Below the pieces are notes generated by a model. The model did no database searches. It was not told the DNA's origin and saw nothing but the letters and a program-made list of their open reading frames with translations. A program made the translations under genes and the position numbers. From Bugulina stolonifera (taxonomy: Eukaryota > Bryozoa > Gymnolaemata > Cheilostomatida > Bugulidae), in NCBI GenBank assembly GCA_935421135.1, contig OW285188.1, positions 8,474,733 to 8,538,732 on the forward strand: DNA of 64,000 bases, written 5' to 3'. Positions 59,406 through 64,000 of this stretch are shown piece by piece; within the stretch, counting starts at the first letter, position 1; the number at the start of each line of letters is the position of its first letter.

Positions 59406-62400
59406 AAATAACACTCACTAATGCAATGTACCGTAATACATGAGAAATTATGCATACTGGGGATAACTGGATATGTCATCACAAGTCATAACCGCAAATC
59501 AACTGCAATGCTACGTAATGAGATGGTTTGATACTGGTTGGAAAAGCAATGTTAAAATCATCATCATTATAACACATTATTATTATAAATCACATGTTGG
59601 TTGGGACTTTGACACCGATAACCATCTGCTGTACCTTATTCCTCTATGCCATTATTCCACGCTTGTCCCACCATAATTCTAGTATGTGCATGCTTTTGCA
59701 TGAAGCAGTCATATACAACTACCATTGGCAACGTAGACTTATCAAATATATAAACATTATTCTAACTTCATTACAGTTCCATTGCCTACGTTGGCTTGAG
59801 ATTGCTTTTTTCCTGTTTCAAACAAGCAAAATGCTAATGCAAAGTTGTTATTGAGAAGGCTGAGTAATTAACTCGGCTACGGAGAGTGTTGTGATTTGAT
59901 ACAGCTTACTCCCTATCTGTGGTTTGTGAGCTTTTGTACAATCAGAGTAATTTTGTAGGAGGTGCCGTTGGCCATTAATCAATTATAATAGTTTGGTATT
60001 AATAGATTGCAAAGATGTCTACTACAGTATGTATTGTGTGTATATGCAGTAAATATCACAGGAGATGTCAGCCAGCCAGTTGGTCAGCCTAGTGTACATA
60101 CAAGCTATAGTGTGCTTTGTACCACTGTGCAGTGTGTACATTTGCTAATGCACTTCACTATTTTCATGATAGTTATTATTATACTGATGATTATCGATTA
60201 TAATGTATACACAGTTATTATAACATATAGTCATTAGCAATATACTTGTTGAAAACATTCCACATAAGTTTATCAGATAAAATCCAATTGCCTGTTTGCA
60301 ATTGCAATACTTAGACTCCACTAATTCTGTTCCTGTGCCCCTTCCCTTCTCAATGAAATTGATATTATGTAGATTTCGTCCTACTGGACTCCTATAACCT
60401 CAGTGTTATACAGATTATATGAAAATTTATTGTTGTTACATGTAAATAGGGGTGTCAAAAATGTCAAATCACAGAATAAGCAATCGTACCTTATATATTA
60501 GTACAAAGCTCTACTTCACCAATGAGTAAATTGATATAAATTCTGCTATGTCTTTCTGATATGGCAGTAAGCAGAGATACACTAATACTGTGAACTGTGC
60601 TAATAGAATCACCATACTATTGATCTCTTGAGAATTTTTAATAATTGCCTGCAGTTGATGTTGGCATATCAGTTAGATGTTTGTGTAGCATGTTCTTCTA
60701 TGACAGCAAGTGTGTTGATTTCCTGATACAAATTAAACTGCCAATGTAGTAAAAAGTAAAAGTTGTGACAAAATGAAGCATAGTCTGTGTTCACAGTAGG
60801 CGATAGATTGGGGTTAGGTTTCATGATTGAAATTCTCTGTTGCAATAGATAAAACTTGAATGATATGTTAGATTTTGACAGGTTCATGCAACTGTTTCCA
60901 CCAATGACAGGTTTGCACAGTGCCCTCCCCTATTTGGTAGCCTTTCTAGCCTTTAGAATGCTGTCCAAGCTGAGTCTATTATCACTGGTTCTTTGTGTAG
61001 TATTATAATATCATAAGCTGCTGCTTATGTTTGCAATGTAGGAAAGACTGAATATAAATAATTACATTGATTAAGTTGTGCTTGCCTATACACCCTATAC
61101 CAATAGCATAATACTATGAGCAAATTTACTTGTAGATTTTAACATTATTTCATTTCCACTTTCACAAACTTTAGCACTGATGCATAATGAAATATAGAAT
61201 TTAAGCAAACTAATAACAAATGGAAAGGTCACTTCTAAACTCTTTATTTTCTCATTTACAGCTGAGCTCTCCCATCTAGAAAGGGGTTGCTTACATGTAG
61301 CTCAATATATAATAGGCTGTCATTTATCAGTACAGATTATGTGACAAGCTCTGTATTTGATGAAGGCCTAGCCACTGATTCTTAGGATTCACTTCTGGAA
61401 AAGTTATGCTATGCTATGCTATGCTATCCTTTGCTATGCTATGCTATGCTATGCTATGCTTATGCTACATTGAAATCAGTGCTACATGCCTATCATTAGA
61501 ATGGTATTGTTTTGTGGTTAGGCATAAATAGAACTTGAATTTTGGTGGCTTGTATAGGAATTTATTGCTGACAAATCAGCTATAGCCTGTTCATAGTAAA
61601 CTTTGGAAAATTACCAGCTCATTCCTATTTTGTCAATATCAATATCCTGTAAATTAGCTATTCATATAGAGGTGCTTATTCGACAAGGTGCAAACACATC
61701 GGCTGCATAATGAAGACTGGTTTAGGATCTAGTCCGGCCAGAAGTTGACATAAAAACATTGAACCTATCAGCATTTTCAGTTGAATTGTCTTTCTCCTGG
61801 TTATACAGGGCATAGCAGATGATATCAAAGTCTAGTTGTATTCTAACATTAATCTATGCACTATGCCAGGTATTGGATGATACAATAAATATGCACTAAG
61901 GCATTTTACTGTTGTACATCATTCTTATCTAGCCAATGGCTAAGCATGTTATTTTATATCCCTGTGTGAACTATAGATCGCTCTTTGATTATGCTATTGA
62001 CATAGAAGCTGCTACTGTGCTGATCTATAGCATCCAATCCAACCCCCTAGATAACTAAATACATACATCACTGTGGTGGTGGTGGAAACTGACCTGCCAT
62101 GTCTCACTTGCATATAAAAGGCTGCAACTAGTAAACTTGTATAAAAACTAACTGGTGACTTTCACCAATATATCCATCTATTTTCTGGTTATAAAATGGC
62201 TAAGGCTGTTTCACTGCATTAGTCATGTATATGTATGCATTACTACACTATTGGCATTATGATGTAATACAACTTATGAGATTAAACATGGCTCCCTATA
62301 ATGCATAATAATATGTTGATATACTAGTAACAACATTTATATACAATGGAAAAAAGTACGACTACAAGCTGCATAGGTTAAAATGGAACACAGCACTCAG

Positions 62401-64000
62401 TGATTTGTGAATAATTTGGCTGCTATATCTCAGCAGCAGCTATAGTATAAATTATTGTGACATTGCCTTGTTTTTATATAGAAAACATGCTGGTATAATT
62501 TGTACACCCACTTGGCTGTTATATCCAAATCAAATATCACTTCATACAACTCATGGTATATCATGTTACCAGACTACTAGCTACTAAGGCACTTTTCTAA
62601 CACAAATCAACTCATTTCATTACTATACCATCTGCTATCTCAAGTTATGGTTTTATACCACTTGTGTGGCCAGAAATGTGTAAATTGCAATATATAAGTG
62701 AATATAACCATAACAATAAAATGCCTCTTTGATCAGCAATTTTGACAACAAGTTATATTCAAGTGCAATGCTATAATATAATGATGAAATTAATAACAAA
62801 ATGACCTACTTGGCAAAATACAATGTGGAAGTTTCTATGCAACATACATGTACATCAGTGCTTTGGTAAACTGAATACTTTTTAGCTCGTTTTCATTTCA
62901 CCTTGGTATAGCCATTGCAGCTATCAAAGTTGCCCTTTTTTGTTTACACAAGAAAATGCTGAGATGGAAAGTCATTGGGGGGTATTGTTTGCTAGGAAAA
63001 GCAATAAGCTTTGGTTACCCATGAAATGTCAAACAAGTGTTTTCATGCCTGAGTGCTTGAGTAGAAATTACTTGTGGTTATATGAAGGCAATCGTAGACT
63101 GCTCACGATTATAGCAGATTTGCACTTGTTAAAACTCATATATTCTTTAGTAGCACTAGATGCGGCTCTAATAACAAAAGAATGCACAAACAACATAGTC
63201 ACTTGGCATAAATAATCCATTGGTTCTATGTAAATAATACAACTCGAGATATTAATGCCAACAACAAAAAGTCCCAATAGTAACTCAATACTTGGACCAA
63301 AATAATTTTGGTCTTCAAAGCATTTTACTCACAATGTATTGGATCAGATACACTGGGCGAAAATTGTTAATTCACTCGAGCTCTATAGAAAATCATTGGG
63401 GTGCAATTAGTATGTATGAAAAATTGTATGCATAATTCAGAAGAGCAAATCAAATATATTTGCATATTATTGCTATACCAGGCTGGGGACTTCATCAACC
63501 GTGATCAATTGCCCAACCTCCAGCTAAGCACAGTCTGAACGAAGGATGTAAATTCAATCTTATGAGAACGTATTAATGCATTTATACAATCTTTTATGTC
63601 GACATGAAACAATGCAGTGTTATTAGATCAACTGGTGTGACTGCTGTATAACATTAGATAGCAATCCCAAAACTAATTAAATAACTATGACAAAAAGGCT
63701 GATATTTATGGACTCAAATTCTCATTCTATCACGTGTTGATTATTTCTTAAGTCAAATTTGAATGAGAGCTAAACAAATCCATTCTTTGCTAAGGCATAC
63801 CAGCTGCTAGTGTTTACAATCTCAAGTTATATGATTCAAGTATAATAATGCTATGTAACCATATCCAGTCATATATGCTTTCAATGAACTTTTTTTATTA
63901 CTGATCACGTATGCAGTGATTATTTCTAAATGCATAATATCCTAATAATTTGTATAGACTGTAGAACAACACGTAACTAGTTATTAATTGCTGCAGGTAA
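59406..64000. other. Region downstream of TRIP4
   Basis: No exon with recognisable protein similarity was found. It contains the TRIP4 3' UTR and the (ATGCT)n tract at 61405-61467. A frame at 62940-63215 is open for 91 codons on the plus strand, but it has no domain and no splice context. Confidence 0.5.
61405..61467. repeat. (ATGCT)n microsatellite
   Basis: About 12 pentamers with one interruption. The same motif as 49606-49682 on the opposite strand. Confidence 0.95.

Noticed and set aside
62940..63215. 91-codon open frame downstream of TRIP4
   Set aside because: No recognisable similarity, no neighbouring exons, and an overlapping open frame on the other strand.

Overview
This is a stretch of animal nuclear DNA: AT-rich, split by GT-AG introns, with short conserved exons scattered among transposon-derived repeats. 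Two genes can be reconstructed exon by exon. They lie head to head: a receptor-type protein tyrosine phosphatase (RPTP) on the minus strand (30145 down to 11228, 26 coding exons used, predicted 1389 aa) and the activating signal cointegrator TRIP4/ASC-1 on the plus strand (37765 to 59405, 13 coding exons, predicted 547 aa). Every internal junction chosen has GT and AG and all phases agree. The RPTP plan (Ig, Thr-rich stalk, three FN3, one membrane helix, tandem PTP domains) is metazoan. A marine invertebrate, perhaps a sponge, is my guess, but the sequence does not settle the species.

Layout. 1-8.34 kb: a partial second copy of the RPTP gene in the same orientation, directly homologous to 17.81-26.34 kb and running off the left edge. 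It has the Ig-half, transmembrane, juxtamembrane and first PTP exons but lacks all six FN3 exons. Where they would lie there is a pile of transposons. 8.35-11.23 kb: no gene seen. 11.23-30.15 kb: the full RPTP gene. 30.15-37.76 kb: the 7.6 kb region between the two 5' ends, holding two hAT-type non-autonomous elements, a 2.9 kb terminal-inverted-repeat element with another element nested in it, and a tRNA-derived SINE-like piece. 37.77-59.41 kb: TRIP4 with large introns. 59.41-64 kb: no gene seen.

The most interesting material is the RPTP duplication and how it is decaying. The two copies carry different lesions in adjacent Ig exons: copy 2 has lost 2 bp in one exon, and copy 1 has lost the splice donor of the next. 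Copy 1 also carries insertions whose empty sites are preserved in copy 2: a TTAA-flanked MITE, an LTR-like insert and a hAT element with an exact 8-bp target duplication. A second theme is that several RPTP splice junctions sit inside tandem arrays that repeat the splice site itself: donors of exons 17 and 18, the acceptor of exon 13, and weaker cases at exons 24 and 25.

The two genes have no evident functional link. RPTP would be a cell-surface phosphatase with an active D1 (WPD loop, [10 protein letters not shown]) and a catalytically dead D2 (Cys replaced by Asp). TRIP4 would be a nuclear/cytosolic subunit of the ASC-1 complex.
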